A stretch of 64,000 bases of DNA from Ascidia mentula. Lineage: Eukaryota; Chordata; Ascidiacea; Phlebobranchia; Ascidiidae. The notes beneath the pieces were generated by a model. It was not told the origin of the DNA, made no database searches, and saw only the letters and a program-made list of their open reading frames with translations. The DNA lies in the NCBI GenBank assembly GCA_947561715.1, contig OX387205.1, positions 15,319,001-15,383,000 of the forward strand, written 5' to 3'. The stretch's first letter is position 1, and each line of letters starts with the position of its first letter. Positions 12,201 to 21,701 of this stretch are shown in pieces. The translations under genes and the position numbers were made by a program.

Positions 12201-14525
12201 ATAAGGAAGAGGAAGGGTCCTAAAGGCGATCCCTGAGGTACGCCGCAAACCACATTGGAAACATTGGAGTGTGAATTGGCAATTTTTGTATATTGCTGTC
12301 GGCCTGTTAGGTAGCTCTTAAGGAAGGTTATAATTTTACCCCGAAAACCATGAAATTCTAGTTTTTGTAGTATGATGTCATGATTGACTGTGTCGAACGC
12401 TTTTTGGAGGTCAAGGAATATTGCGCATGTTTTCTGTTGGTGGTCTAACAAATTGGCTATGTGATCATAGATGTGTGCTATGGCTAAGTCGGTTGAATGT
12501 CCAGGTCTAAATCCATTTTGAAATTTGGTGAGTAGGTCAAATTTTAGTAAATAGTCCATCATCCTTTTATGTATAATTGTTTCAAATATTTTGGCAAAGA
12601 TTGGTATTAATGATATTGGTCTGTAATTACTTAAGTTTTCAGAGTCCCCTCCCTTAAATAGTGGTATCACTTTAGATATTTTTAAGCATTTAGGATATGT
12701 TGCTGTTTGGATGCACCGGTTTAGCAATTGGCAAAGGATTGGTGAAATAACGGGTGCTGCTAATTTAACTAGTTTAATGGGAATGTCATGAGGGCCTGTT
12801 GATTTATTTATGTCTAGTTGTGCAATGGTGTTAAATACTTCGTTTATTTCCACAGTGTGGAAAAAGAAGGATGCTGATGGACTGTTTGTGAGGTAGTCTA
12901 TTGGTTTTGTGAGAGTTGGAGGAACAAGTAGTGCCATATTTTTCCCAATGTTGGTGAAAAAATTGTTAAATTCACTTGCAATGTGCGTTGGATCTTTAAC
13001 TGTGCCATTGGGTGTGGTAATTTGTGATATGGGTGTTTTCTTTGTGGCGTTATTTGTGGTTATTTTGTTGATAAGTTTCCAGGTTTGCTTTGGGTTTGCC
13101 TTGTTAACATTAAATAAGTTTTTGTAGTGATTTTGCTTGGCTGCTCTTATAACTGATTTTAGTTTATTGGAATATAATTTGAAGTTGGGTGTGAGATTTC
13201 CTTTTTGAATGAGTTTCCTATAAAGTTTGTTTTTATGTTTTATAGATTTTAGGATACCCTTGGTGATCCAAGGCTTTGCCTTGCGCCTTCTGTGTTGTAG
13301 TGTGTATGGAACATGCTCTTCTACAGTGTTTTGAAAAATGTGGATGAAGGTTGCAAATTGATCCTGAACATCTGATTCATTCCAAATAATGCCGGCTCTG
13401 TTTTCAATCATAAGTAGGAAACTGTCTGTGTCAAATTTGAAATAATTTCTAGTAAGTGTAGGGTATTCCATGATTTGGGGTTCGGACTTGTGAATAATGG
13501 CAAAAATAGGCAAGTGGTCTGATATGTTGAATGTAATGAGACCAGGTGTAATAGCATTTGAAAAATTGTTTGTGTAGATATGGTCTATAGTGGATTGTCT
13601 CTGTGATGGGGCTGTGTGGGATGCTTTGTCTATTATAATTTTGGTGTTCAGACTCTCTATCATCAGTTTGTATTCTTGTACATGAGGTGTTTTTCTTGAA
13701 ATGTCGATGTTGAAGTCACCAAGAATGTAAAAGGTTTTGTTTTTTTTGTTTAAAGTATGGATAGTGTGTTCTAAATGTGAAGCGAAAATTGTTATGTTGT
13801 GATCTGGGTGTCGGTAGATTATTCCAATTACCATTGATTTCTGTTTGTTTTTTTGTTTCAGGTCAACTTCAATCCACAAATTTTCGCAACGAGGTATATG
13901 AATTTTATACTGGTCGCTTCTACGGTAAACCAGTGGTCTTTTAACATATATGCCCACACCACCAGCATGTGTTGGGGAGTTTTCTCCAAGGAAGTCATAT
14001 CCATCTAAAGATATGTTGGTTGCTGTGTTTTTTTTAAGTTTTGTTTCGGAGATTCCAATTATATGAGGTAGTACACTGCACGCATTAGCAAAGGCTTCTA
14101 GAATAGGTAGATTATGAGGCAAACTTCTTACATTAAAATGAGTCATAACGAAATTTTGTTGGTGTGGTTGTTTGGTTGCAGCATCAAATTCTTGCATACT
14201 ATAATATTTGCTACACATGTTTGTGTTCATGGAGGTGTTTGTTAATATGGTGTTGTGCAAAGCTGTTGTAAAACATTAAACAAAATAAAAATACACTGAC
14301 AGACAAAATATCACAATGATTGTTTTTGCAGGTGAACATCCATACAACGAACCAACACAAACCTGCGTTGGAGAGACAACAACAACAACAACCACGACAA
14401 CAACAACAACCACGACAACAACAACAACAACTTCATTCACCACAACTTCAGGGAAAAATGGTCTGAAGTCAACATTTGGGGCTTTTACATTTTTAACATT
14501 GTTCTATTGGTTGAATTTCCAGTAA
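6241..14525 (+). CDS. MOXD1: MOXD1-like copper type II monooxygenase, with an in-frame stop in exon 2
   Basis: This is a member of the dopamine beta-hydroxylase/MOXD family. Fifteen exons fit: 6241-6390, 6776-6886, 6941-7090, 8279-8369, 8422-8603, 8668-8745, 8797-8901, 8981-9083, 9140-9309, 9765-9859, 9919-10075, 10131-10279, 10330-10417, 10575-10677 and 14332-14525. They sum to 642 codons (human MOXD1 about 613). A signal peptide is followed by a DOMON domain (GWIGMGISPSG, GADIVVGW), the copper-H pair HH at about 242-243 (RYVHHIVIYQC), NVGFPFGETDDPKY, then the copper-M ligands HTH at about 398-400 and Met at about 473 (TSREMCLAF). A poly-Thr stalk and a hydrophobic C-terminus suggest a membrane or GPI anchor. 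Codon 54 is TAA (6785-6787), inside the DOMON domain, so this copy is either a null allele, a pseudogene or carries a base error. Intron 4 appears to be GC-AG. The last intron holds a LINE. Confidence 0.9.
7091..8278. other. Intron 3 of the MOXD1-like gene, with a short direct repeat
   Basis: No gene is seen. A segment of about 28 bases (ACTTTCTCTGATTCATTTTT, then TCACAAAA) occurs twice, near 7579 and near 7766, in the same orientation. The ORFs here have no coding character. Confidence 0.5.
10816..10846. repeat. Pentanucleotide (AATTC)n tail of the LINE
   Basis: About six uninterrupted AATTC units mark the 3' terminus of the minus-strand LINE. Confidence 0.85.
11291..14260 (-). CDS. LINE ORF2: AP endonuclease and reverse transcriptase
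   Basis: A single open frame of 989 codons encodes the retrotransposition enzyme that nicks target DNA and copies the element RNA. Residues of about 40-270 form an apurinic/apyrimidinic-type endonuclease, with FNVRSLPHN, GISETKL, YILGDFNID and the ISDHLPIF catalytic His/Asp motif. The reverse transcriptase follows, with LNRCIQTATYP, KVIPLFKGG, NYRPISLIPIFAKIFE, FLDLQKAFDTV, GVPQGSPLGPFLF near residue 670 and the catalytic FADD at about 702-705. No RNase H or zinc knuckle is evident downstream. The fold order and lack of RNase H suit the jockey/CR1/L2 group; exact clade is not assigned. The absence of any stop or frameshift over 3 kb points to a young, possibly active copy. Confidence 0.95.
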   Translation of the reverse strand: MHNTILTNTSMNTNMCSKYYSMQEFDAATKQPHQQNFVMTHFNVRSLPHNLPILEAFANACSVLPHIIGISETKLKKNTATNISLDGYDFLGENSPTHAGGVGIYVKRPLVYRRSDQYKIHIPRCENLWIEVDLKQKNKQKSMVIGIIYRHPDHNITIFASHLEHTIHTLNKKNKTFYILGDFNIDISRKTPHVQEYKLMIESLNTKIIIDKASHTAPSQRQSTIDHIYTNNFSNAITPGLITFNISDHLPIFAIIHKSEPQIMEYPTLTRNYFKFDTDSFLLMIENRAGIIWNESDVQDQFATFIHIFQNTVEEHVPYTLQHRRRKAKPWITKGILKSIKHKNKLYRKLIQKGNLTPNFKLYSNKLKSVIRAAKQNHYKNLFNVNKANPKQTWKLINKITTNNATKKTPISQITTPNGTVKDPTHIASEFNNFFTNIGKNMALLVPPTLTKPIDYLTNSPSASFFFHTVEINEVFNTIAQLDINKSTGPHDIPIKLVKLAAPVISPILCQLLNRCIQTATYPKCLKISKVIPLFKGGDSENLSNYRPISLIPIFAKIFETIIHKRMMDYLLKFDLLTKFQNGFRPGHSTDLAIAHIYDHIANLLDHQQKTCAIFLDLQKAFDTVNHDIILQKLEFHGFRGKIITFLKSYLTGRQQYTKIANSHSNVSNVVCGVPQGSPLGPFLFLIYINDLPCASTFHTTLFADDTCLIMSHKNIEDLEKYTNIEIDKVNTWMQSNKLTVNCQKTKFMLFSRCKKLNNKSFHLKINGVTLEQVETAKYLGIEFDSQLLWGPHINMLCKKIAKTIAIMYKLKHHLGQDTLRIVYHALVHSHLRYGLLTWGFASPSLLHPLVVMQNRVLRLVTNSPFRTHTWQLHLNTKILPIHLMHNLQIGRFVHKYKNQRLPPVFKNYFTPVARVHAHTTRSHTNLKYFLPRASTELGKKNLNYKGVEIWNNIPENIKKFSLVGFHKALHAFLIESLDINLNNNTWAR
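14378..14432 (+). repeat. ACA/ACG triplet repeat coding poly-threonine
   Basis: A run of ACA and ACG triplets in the last exon of the MOXD1-like gene codes about 19 consecutive threonines. It forms a mucin-like stalk before the hydrophobic C-terminus. Confidence 0.85.
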
Positions 14526-15164
14526 ATGACGTTTTCTTTAAAAAATAGGATGCTATTAACAGTTTGATCACTAAAACCAGTTTAAACCAATCAATTGCGT
14601 TTCGTGCTACGTAAGATCCGTGAAATATATTTGTTTCGAAATGTAAATATGTGTATAGGTTTTTCAAATACATTTGTGGTGAGTAAACCTTGCGTGAAGG
14701 CTTTTAAAACAAGAATACGAAGAGAATGATGGCGGGGTTTGCAAGACCGCCTTTGCCGTAAACAATAGACTGGTGACGCATGGGTTGCCAGGGAGATATC
14801 AATTTCATTCAAGAAAACATCTCTCCACGTTGAGCACATTTTGTACCAAAGTTTGTTGGAGATAAAATAGTGTCAGCCAGGTGCTCAAATACAGTGGCCG
14901 TAAAGTTTAAGTCTTCATTTCTATTGTAGTATTATACACGACCACACAGTTGTCTGTTATTTGGACACAAATAGTTGAAGACAACAATTGATTTCTTTAT
15001 TCAATGATATCCCTCAACCCCTCCCAATAACTTACACGGGTCTTCGCCAGTGGTGTTAACGCCGGTTTTGTCTAACAAAATTACACGTCGTTGCACAGCA
15101 GCACTACGTACTTCTAACATCTTAAAACGGACACCAGCACTTATTCCTTCCATATAAATGAATA
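14526..15164. other. Intergenic, nothing recognised
   Basis: This spacer separates the MOXD1-like gene from the small gene at 15165. The minus ORFs at 14485-14839 and 15001-15207 show no coding features. Confidence 0.5.
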
Positions 15165-15547
15165 ATGGAGTCTGTTGTGACGCAAGAACTACGGAAACAA
15201 TTAACAATTAAACCGTTTTTTGAGCAAAGTCGCTCAAACAATGTTGGCTTGGTCTTCAGACTGCACAGAAAAGAAAAAGTTTTCAGCCACATTCCTTATT
15301 TTGACGTCACTTTACGTCACAGCAAGCTATTTCGTCATAACATATTCACGAAATGTTGGAATGTTTGGTACAGGTAGGAGCTTATCAATTTAAAAAAAGT
15401 GTTAGTAAGTTTTGAGAAAACGCTGGTAATCTTCCATTAAATATTAGCTGAACATTTTGTGTTTATAGATTTGATGATAGTAATTTCATGCGTTGGGTAC
15501 ATTGCTTTGAGCGCGGTTGGTCTTTTGGGAAGAAATTTGTACCATAA
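15165..15547 (+). CDS. Small two-exon gene, unrecognised 95-residue protein
   Basis: Exon 1 (15165-15373) starts at ATG (MESVVTQELRKQL) and ends at a good donor (AG|GTAGGA). Exon 2 (15469-15547) follows TTTATAG and joins in phase 2. The product is about 95 residues, strongly basic and rich in Phe, Trp, His and Arg, and ends in WSFGKKFVP. It has no signal peptide or membrane segment. Matching phase and a clean stop soon after the splice argue for a real small gene. The composition would suit a mitochondrial or ribosome-associated protein, but that is a guess. I do not recognise the family. Confidence 0.5.
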
Positions 15548-16337
15548 TGGGTTTTGTGACAGAAACTTCGGCAAGATTACCACAATATGGACCATTTCTA
15601 ACAGAAAAGATATCAACGATTGTTGAAAAATATCAACTGACCAGAAAAAATACAAATAAAATGTAGACTGGGGGAATTCCCAACTGGGACTACATCTTGA
15701 CAGTAAAATTTCAAAATCGTCTTTTAAAAAGTACAACTTAAAACTGTTAATTTAATGATAAATGTAATCATAGATGCGCTACAACACAACCGAAAGTTTA
15801 AACAATCGAAATTTTCAATATTAACTGTGACCGTGTCTTGCCACTACTCTACGGTAACCATGGGAACTAATTACACAAGCCACTTGAAAGTTAATTGTAG
15901 CGTTTCTTCTTTTATTGTCAACTAAATAACAACGACTTGAAGTTTTACAAAGTGGAAATCTTTCATCGAAAGTGGAAAGGGCCTTTATATTACATGTGTG
16001 GGCCAGCAAGAAAAGGGTCCACTTATACTATCTACAAGTTGTTAGGCAATCACAACATACTGTAGGTGTTCAGTACCAGTGGCGCTACGCAAAGCGTTTG
16101 ATGCAGGATACCGATGCCACAGTGCTACACACCTGATATTGTTTAGATAAAAAAGACAACTATATTTTGAATACAGTTCAACTATATTTGTAAATTATTC
16201 AACTGCAGGCAGTTAGCAGCTTGCCTACTGGCACAGGAACACACACCACAGTTGATTGGCGTGGTGCAGCAACAAGATCACATCATGTTAATATATTTTA
16301 TGATTGTTTTATTACAGGCCAGTAAGTTGTGTTTAGC
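15548..16337. other. Intergenic, nothing recognised
   Basis: No ORF, RNA or repeat could be supported. A TTTAG at 16332-16336 lies directly before the next gene's ATG and could be a 3' splice site for a 5' UTR exon or spliced leader. Confidence 0.5.
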
Positions 16338-19300
16338 ATGTCTGATATTAATTACCTAACTGCAAATGAGGAATTAAACAATTCCCTGACGGAGCTGGAA
16401 AGACTTCATCTCGTAAACAAAATGGCTAACCAGATTTTGGAAAGAAAAGCAAACGGAATATTTAACCAAGGCATGATTTATTTTTACATTTTTGTCAGTA
16501 ATAAGTCTAAATCAAAATTCCCTACAGTTAATTGTACCTTGCCGCACTTCTTTAAAGTAAGCATATGTGTATGTCAAAGTTTGTTCACGATCAGTTAGAA
16601 ACCAAGAGTTGATTTGTTTTTAGGAACACAGATTTTGGATGAACCACCAATCAGTTCAACAGAAACCAAAGATTACCCTCCCGATAGGTGGGGGGCAAGT
16701 CAATACCTTCAAACGAAAAAGTTTAAATATGTGAATGATTTCTTGCACCGAACAGAAGTCCTTTTAAACAGAACCCCACAAACAAAGCAGATAGCGGCAG
16801 CAGAATCATATGAAACTGTCTATTCAACAACAGAACTACTTACAAACACACAAGGCATTCTTACAAGTAATGAAGAAAGTGATCCAAACACAGAAAAATG
16901 CACTATACCAATAAATAAAAGCACAGAAAATTTGAACAAGGAATTTCTGCAAAAGAATTCTTCTCAAAAAAATGTTTTTCCTGTAACTAATAGGGATGCA
17001 TCGTTGGAACCCTTTATTTCTAAAAAAATGGAGGAAAACTTCATTAACTCTGTCAGTGCTGTATCAGAAAGTGATCTGATAGAAGTTTCATCAATTGAAA
17101 GCAGCGGTACCTTGAATGCCTGTAGTTCTATTGATTTCCCCAGCACATTACCACTGGAAGTCAGGGAAAATGAGCAAGTTTCTGTTGATAAAAGTGCTAC
17201 AGCAATCGACAGTGAGACTTATTTGCTACAAGATTTCCAGATTTTCAATGAACACAATGTTGACACTTTAAAAGAATCCAACAATAAAAGTGTGATATTT
17301 TCAAATTACAAAGAATCCATTGGGATGTTTACACACCGACCCCCAGATAAAACCACAAAGCAGTTGGATGTTTATTCAAATTCTGCCACACAGGAAGACT
17401 ATTTGAAAGCAGTCCCAGTTTCATGTTGGTCTGAAAAGGACGAAACTTCCACAAAGGACTTAGTTGGGGAATATCATGAATGTGAAAAGTGTAAGTTGCA
17501 TCCACATTCAACATACCTCACCTCTGCTGATATTTTTCCACCTTCTGACTTTACATCAGGTTCAAAAGATAATTACACAAATAAAAGAAGTGAAAATGTA
17601 CAGGATAATTTGGTGGATATCAAAAAAAACGTTTGCACTCCACCACAAACCCCTGAAACATCACCAACCAAAGGTATGCTACTAAGCCTTCTCATGCAAA
17701 GCAATACATCTGGTGAAGGCAGTGAAGAACCAACAATTAATCTTGTGGGAGTAAACTCAACAGTGGAAGGCAATGAAACAATTGACAAAAAGAAGGAACA
17801 GGTAGAGATCCCAAAACTTGATTTAAAGAAAATAAATCATAAAATTCTACCACAATCTAAATCACCCAAAAAAGTTGTGGTTAGACCTCATAGTGCTGAA
17901 AATTCACAACCAAATAAAAGATCAACACCAAACAAAGATGTAATAAACAGTGAAGCCAGTACCAAAGTGGTCAAAAAAAGATCACCACATAAAGCAGGAG
18001 AAAGGCCAAGAAGTGCAGGACAAAATGTACAAGGGTCAGTGAGTACGAAAAGAATTTGGGAAAAATCAAGTATTGCTTGGGGATCTTACGGAAGCAGGGA
18101 ACTAAACACGTGGTCTTCTATGGATATAAATTCTGGAAAAAATGAAAACTGCATAGAGGAAAAATCGGTTTTACTTCCACAAAGATCGATAAAACCACTA
18201 CCAGAAAATGTTGTACGATCGCCGAGGGTCTGGATGGAACGCAATTTCCCAATATTTTCCACTTGTTGTAAATTGACAGAATTTCCAGATGAAATCATTC
18301 TATCAATCTTCTCATTTCTTCAACTTTCAGAGTTGCCAACTGTAGCTAAGGTTTGCAAAAGATTTAACAGTTTGGCAAATGATTTTACTCTGTGGAAAGA
18401 CATAATAGCAGATGATATAAAAGTAACTGACACATGGCTAACTGAAATGGGTGCACGGAGGCCAAGGTCTCTTAAAATTAGCAATAGTTGTGGCAAATCA
18501 GTGAGTAATCAAGGACTACGTAATTTTTTTAAAAGTTGCAAATCTCATTTGCAGTCCCTTCACATAACTAAATGCACCGGGTTACAACTTGCAGGTGATT
18601 CTGTCCTTCTACATGCTGCATGTCACTGCAGGTTCCTGACTGATGTTCAAGTTCCGTGGACCTCCACTACAGACAATGGGCTTTCAGCTGTTTGTACAGC
18701 AATGCACACAATTACAGGTGTCAATGTCAATGGTGATCCAGCTATAACCGATGAGTCCTTTGCATTACTCTGTAAACACCACGGCAAAACATTAAAGACT
18801 TTAGAACTGTCCGGTTGTTTTGGTGTTTCAAACACTGTACTGTCCAACCTGATAACAAAAACGAACAACTTACAACGGTTAAACATTGGCATGTGCAGCA
18901 AAGTTACAACTGAATGGTTTTTAGCCCATTGCACCAAACTGAAACAAGTAAATCATCTTGACCTCCATGGAATCAAATCTATCAATAATGACTGTTTGTT
19001 GACAATTGCAACATCATGCAAGCTTTTGACAACACTTATTGTTGCTAATTGTTCGTTAGTAACAGATGTGGGACTTTCCCACATTGCAAAATACACTGCA
19101 AATATCGCACATTTAAATGTTGCTGGATGTTCAAAAGTGACAGATAACGGTGTTGCTGAATTTGTAATTGCATCAAAATCCTTACAACATTTGGATGTTA
19201 GCAGCACTGGCATAACAAAACTAACTGTTGACATAGTGTCAAACTGTGCTTTTAAATCAATTGTTTCTCTCAAACTTAGTTTTTGTAAAAACGTTCCCCA

Positions 19301-19424
19301 ATCATGTTTACTTACTTTGCTTGAAACCTGTCTGTCATTGCGTACATTGCATATTTATGGTTGTAAAAGAATTAATCTTCAACTTTTGATGAAAACCAAC
19401 AAAAAGGTTATTATTGAAAAATAA
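16338..19424 (+). CDS. F-box/leucine-rich repeat protein with long disordered N-terminus
   Basis: This is a likely substrate receptor of an SCF ubiquitin ligase. A first exon from ATG at 16338 joins a 2.8-kb exon starting at 16624, giving about 977 residues. The first ~590 residues are low-complexity, Ser/Lys/Thr-rich and probably disordered, with basic SPKK and RPHSAEN-like segments. An F-box follows at about 594-640 (FPDEIILSIFSFLQLSELPT, then VAKVCKRFNSLA and LWKDI). The C-terminal third is cysteine-containing leucine-rich repeats of the AMN1/FBXL type (LKTLELSGCFGVSN, LQRLNIGMCSKVT, LTTLIVANCSLVTDVGLSHI, IAHLNVAGCSKVTDNGV). The intron 1 donor giving the best protein join is GC (CCAAG|GCATGA at 16471), giving NQGTQILDEPP. 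A GT donor further on is possible but reads less naturally. I cannot name the FBXL orthologue. Confidence 0.88.
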
Positions 19425-21701
19425 TCAAGTTATTTAACATTTGATTTTGTACACATAGTGCCTTGCATAAAGCTTTCACATAAGGTTTATGAACTAAAGT
19501 GATGAATGTTTTCAATCAAAATCCTGTAGTAAAAAAAGCATAAACGAAGCACGGTTTGCTCACAGTAGAACATTTTTAGGAACTGTTCATAATTTCCAAT
19601 GTGCAACCCCCTTGATATATAAAATTTATATTTACCTGTTTCATTTTGTAGCAGGCGTTTCGGTTCAGCGACAAACAGTGTTTCCGCGTGAAATCAGAAG
19701 CGGCAATTCGTTGCAATTTTTTTTAGTTTAAATCCGGAAAACAATTGGCCCTAACAAAAATTTGGGCTGGCAACGTCACTGTGTATTAAGCAAACGGGGC
19801 AACTCGCCGTGAACCCTTAAAAGTATTTAGTTTTTTCATTCGATGATACAACGTTGATGGCGTGCCATTATCCAAAATACGTTAAATTTATTTTCACGTA
19901 TGAATGCTGGCACCGATAGTTGTTTATCAACGCTTAAATAAATTACTCAGGTAGTTAAGATAAAAAACAGGTGCACGGCAAAGTCAATGAACTTGTGATG
20001 CTTTGCGCGATATAACTTACGAAGTAAGCCAACTTAGCCGGAGACTTTCATAACCCAGTTACGTAATTATCCTCAACAAAATGTTTTACCGACGCAGCTG
20101 CAACGAATTTATAATTGCCAACTTAAAACAGTACAACGTCATCACCACAAAGGCGACCACTGCGTAGTGCAATGTCCAATGCATGAGTGCGTCAAATCAT
20201 GTTTTCCTATGCGGACTGTTAAGTGTCATGTCCATTTCATAGCGTAAATTGTATCCTTTGCTTGACCTTTTCCAGAGATAAACCAGGGCCTGTTGTACAG
20301 GAAATGCAGGTTTTAAATTAGAATGATTAATTGTTTCAATCTGTTGATAAGCGTTTTAGATAGTTGGAACTATAAATTTGATGCACAATACCATAGCACT
20401 GTTGTATTATGAATCATCCAACGCTGTGGACGCCTCGTGCGCTTTTGCCCACCGCAATCTTTCCACGCGTGAACTGGTTGTGGGGTTTTCCAGGATCTTG
20501 ACAAGCTCAGGCCTGGGACACTCCTCTGTTTGTTTAAGAATTTGAATATTATTTTTGAGCTCAGAAGTATGGAACGAATTAGAACCGTTCGCACACGGAG
20601 TTGATACATTTGTGCTTGTCACCGTTACCTATGTTGGGAGTTTATAAGCGAACTTCCTGCACATTCCGCACAATGTAATGCTTGAATAATTACTCGTCAC
20701 TCGCATATTTTCGCACGGGAGTAACGCTTCGATGAACAGGACTTGCGCAGTTTTGAAACAAAGCTGGTTTTCACGCAAATAAGTAGTGAAGACTAAATAT
20801 TTACAACGAAAGATTCCTTCGTGTTGTTAGAAAAAGGAATTTATATTGAGGTCAAGAGCTGTGGCATAAATTGCGTCGTTTCTAATGTTATAAATATCAG
20901 TTGGAAATGAAGGTTTTAAAGTTTCCTAAAATAATCTTCTGACGTGTTCTTGAACAAAGGTACAGCGGGGCTAACACAGAACCAGTTGTGAGTGAATTTA
21001 GGCATTTAAAGATGCTTTTCGAAACCACCGAGTAAGATTATCCTAATTTTATAAATATCCATAGCTTATTAAAACTACAAGGTAGGCGATCATTTTATCA
21101 AACGCGCTAAGCCATGTTGGATGAAATACATTACCGTCACGCTTCGGTAAACAGGATTGAAACGATTTAGAAACTTGAGGTTTTGAGTAAAGAGGTGAAA
21201 GTTTTACTTGATATATTGAAACATTTACACAGTGTAAATTCCACCAACTTTTCGCCGCAAGAAGTCGTGTGTTAGTCGCAAAAGAGGTGGTTAACAAAAC
21301 ACGATGTGGATAAGTAAGTTTGTATTTTAACAACAAGATGACGTCACTTATCTTAGGCTTTGGGTTTGTCTGAGTTTGGATCCGGGTGAGACGTTAGGTT
21401 GGTGGAGAACCTTCAGCAGTTCAGGTTCAAACGTAATGGTTGGAAGTTCACATAATTTAAACCAATGAGAGTATTACGTCACCCTGTGTGCGTTGGGTTG
21501 AAAGCAGTAAAAGTCAAGATATTAAGACTAGGGGAGATTATACTGAGCATCATTGTGTCAACGAATTCATCCCATACTGGAGATAGCCGAGGACGTGAAT
21601 CAATATTAGCATGAAATAATTTTGGGTAATGCAAACATTGAAGCAATTCTTCCAATTCAACACATTTTAAATTCTATGTTCCAAAATAGGACGCAGAGAA
21701 A
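19425..21701. other. Intergenic, 2.3 kb, nothing recognised
   Basis: It contains the 3' UTR of the F-box gene and the 5' flank of the galactosyltransferase gene. No ORF over about 95 codons, no recognisable RNA gene and no clear repeat was found. The short minus ORFs at 20370-20622 and 21049-21336 look accidental. Confidence 0.5.

Larger units (their letters stand above)
10816..14290 (-). mobile_element. Full-ORF LINE (non-LTR retrotransposon), antisense in a MOXD1-like intron
   Basis: The element contains one complete endonuclease-reverse transcriptase ORF (11291-14260, minus) and a 3' UTR of about 470 bases. It ends not in poly(A) but in a run of about six AATTC/GAATT pentamers (10816-10846), as in CR1/L2/jockey-type LINEs with short tandem 3' tails. 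The 5' boundary is not defined; it must lie before the exon 15 acceptor at 14331. No ORF1 lies between 14260 and that acceptor, so the copy is either 5'-truncated upstream of ORF2 or of a type without ORF1. Confidence 0.85.

Noticed and set aside
11985..12236. + strand ORFs opposite the LINE (also 12909-13127)
   Set aside because: They are shadows of the 989-codon LINE ORF on the other strand.
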